Part shown: piece after piece, positions 24,873-25,160 of the stretch
How the letters are laid out: each line of letters opens with the position of its first letter
Numbering within the stretch: position 1 is the first letter of the stretch
From: JAPPHY01 sp034423135
Lineage (GTDB): Bacteria > Chloroflexota > Dehalococcoidia > Lucifugimonadales > UBA2985
Assembly (NCBI GenBank): GCA_034423135.1
Contig: DAOUJC010000023.1
Location: forward strand, 1-25,160
Reading direction: 5' to 3'
DNA: 25,160 nucleotides
Notes under the pieces: generated by a model
What the model saw: only the letters and a program-made list of their open reading frames with translations
The model's database searches: none
Told to the model about the DNA's origin: nothing
Position numbers and translations under genes: made by a program

Positions 24873-24970
24873 AAGAGATGACCATCTCCCCGCAGAGCCT
24901 GCCCCGTACTCGATACGGGGGGCGTCCCTTGTGGGCGCCCCCGCGCAATCATGCCAGCGCTGGCCAAGAA

Positions 24971-25017
24971 TCACAGAAGGTCACAAAAATCCGACTGAAA
25001 AGTCACGGGAATGTCAC
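24971..25017 (+). promoter_or_regulatory. Phased TCAC direct repeats, PHO-box-like operator
   Basis: TCAC starts at 24971, 24981, 25003 and 25014, spaced 10, 22 and 11 bases, that is near whole turns of the helix. Three copies are GTCAC. The last lies ten bases before a TACGCT -10 candidate at 25028-25033. This is the geometry of an OmpR/PhoB-type activator site replacing a -35 element. The regulator is not identified. Confidence 0.45.
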
Positions 25018-25026
25018 ACGCGTGTG
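25015..25026. promoter_or_regulatory. Perfect 12-base palindrome
   Basis: CACACGCGTGTG is fully self-complementary and overlaps the last TCAC repeat, directly upstream of the -10 candidate. It could be a dimeric repressor site; this is only position and symmetry. Confidence 0.35.
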
Positions 25027-25069
25027 GTACGCTACCTATCGAGTCTACCCCTATACGGGAGGTGTTACC

Positions 25070-25160
25070 ATGTCTATCATCCGGCGTAATCTGGACCGGC
25101 AGCGCCGCCTCTTGAGGGCGGTCATGCCCGTTACCCCCCCCCCCCCCCCCCCCCCCCCCC
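25070..25160 (+). CDS. Start of an unidentified gene, cut by the window edge
   Basis: ATG 25070 has GGGAGG seven bases upstream. About 22 codons can be read before the C-run: the protein begins MSIIRRNLDRQRRLLRAVMP, basic and amphipathic. Too short for a family assignment. Sequence after 25133 is a homopolymer and should not be translated. Confidence 0.5.
   Translation, partial: MSIIRRNLDRQRRLLRAVMPVTPPPPPPPP
25134..25160. other. Run of 27 C at the sequence end
   Basis: The last 27 bases are all C. A run of this length directly at a contig edge is more likely a sequencing or assembly artefact (poly-G reads) than genome. Confidence 0.85.

Noticed and set aside
24401..24967. 188-codon open frame on the minus strand
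   Set aside because: It is translation of the palindromic repeats (phrases like LDCGFRRNDG and VGATLVVARF recur wherever such repeats are read), with no domain and no ribosome site.

Overview
The window reads as a high-G+C bacterial chromosome segment. The best guess is a Chloroflexota lineage (Dehalococcoidia/SAR202-like). That rests on the ilvBNC-leuACD gene order, the neighbouring gene families and a repeat-littered genome, and it is an inference, not a proof. Both ends look like contig edges: the left end starts inside the tail of an IS-type integrase, and the right end dissolves into a run of 27 C.

Layout. 1-92: end of an rve-type transposase. 323-3963 (minus strand): a small two-helix membrane protein, pyrG (CTP synthase) and rho. 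4226-6243 (plus): a lower-G+C, probably acquired gene combining a phospholipase D-type nuclease (HKD) domain with a P-loop NTPase, split by a frameshift. 6403-7215 (plus): an SppA-like S49 peptidase. 7231-8706 (minus): an AlkX/YcaQ-type DNA glycosylase followed by an internally deleted remnant of leuD. 8791-16033 (minus): the branched-chain amino acid operon ilvB-ilvN-ilvC-leuA-leuC-leuD. A complete T-box riboswitch with terminator and consensus -35 precedes ilvB, and a second promoter with a possible Val/Leu-rich leader peptide precedes leuA. leuB, ilvD and ilvE are not in the window. 16430-17708 (minus): dtd, an FmdB-type zinc ribbon protein and a DUF488 protein. 17904-20135 (plus): a UvrD/PcrA helicase that looks leaderless. 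20270-23692 (minus): an MpaB/DUF2236 oxygenase and an MMPL/RND transporter. 23853-24302 (plus): an SRPBCC protein. 24349-24943: a nest of palindromic repeats in inverted arrangement. 24971-25160: a promoter with phased GTCAC repeats and the first codons of one more gene.

How it works together. The central 7 kb makes valine, isoleucine and leucine precursors: acetohydroxyacid synthase large and small subunits, ketol-acid reductoisomerase, isopropylmalate synthase and isopropylmalate isomerase. It appears to be controlled by uncharged tRNA through the T-box, whose specifier reads most naturally as GUA (Val).

The most unusual items are the frameshifted HKD-nuclease/NTPase gene, the glycosylase gene sitting between a full leuD and a leuD/sppA duplication scar, the leader upstream of leuA, and the palindrome nest with outer inverted arms at 24349-24872.
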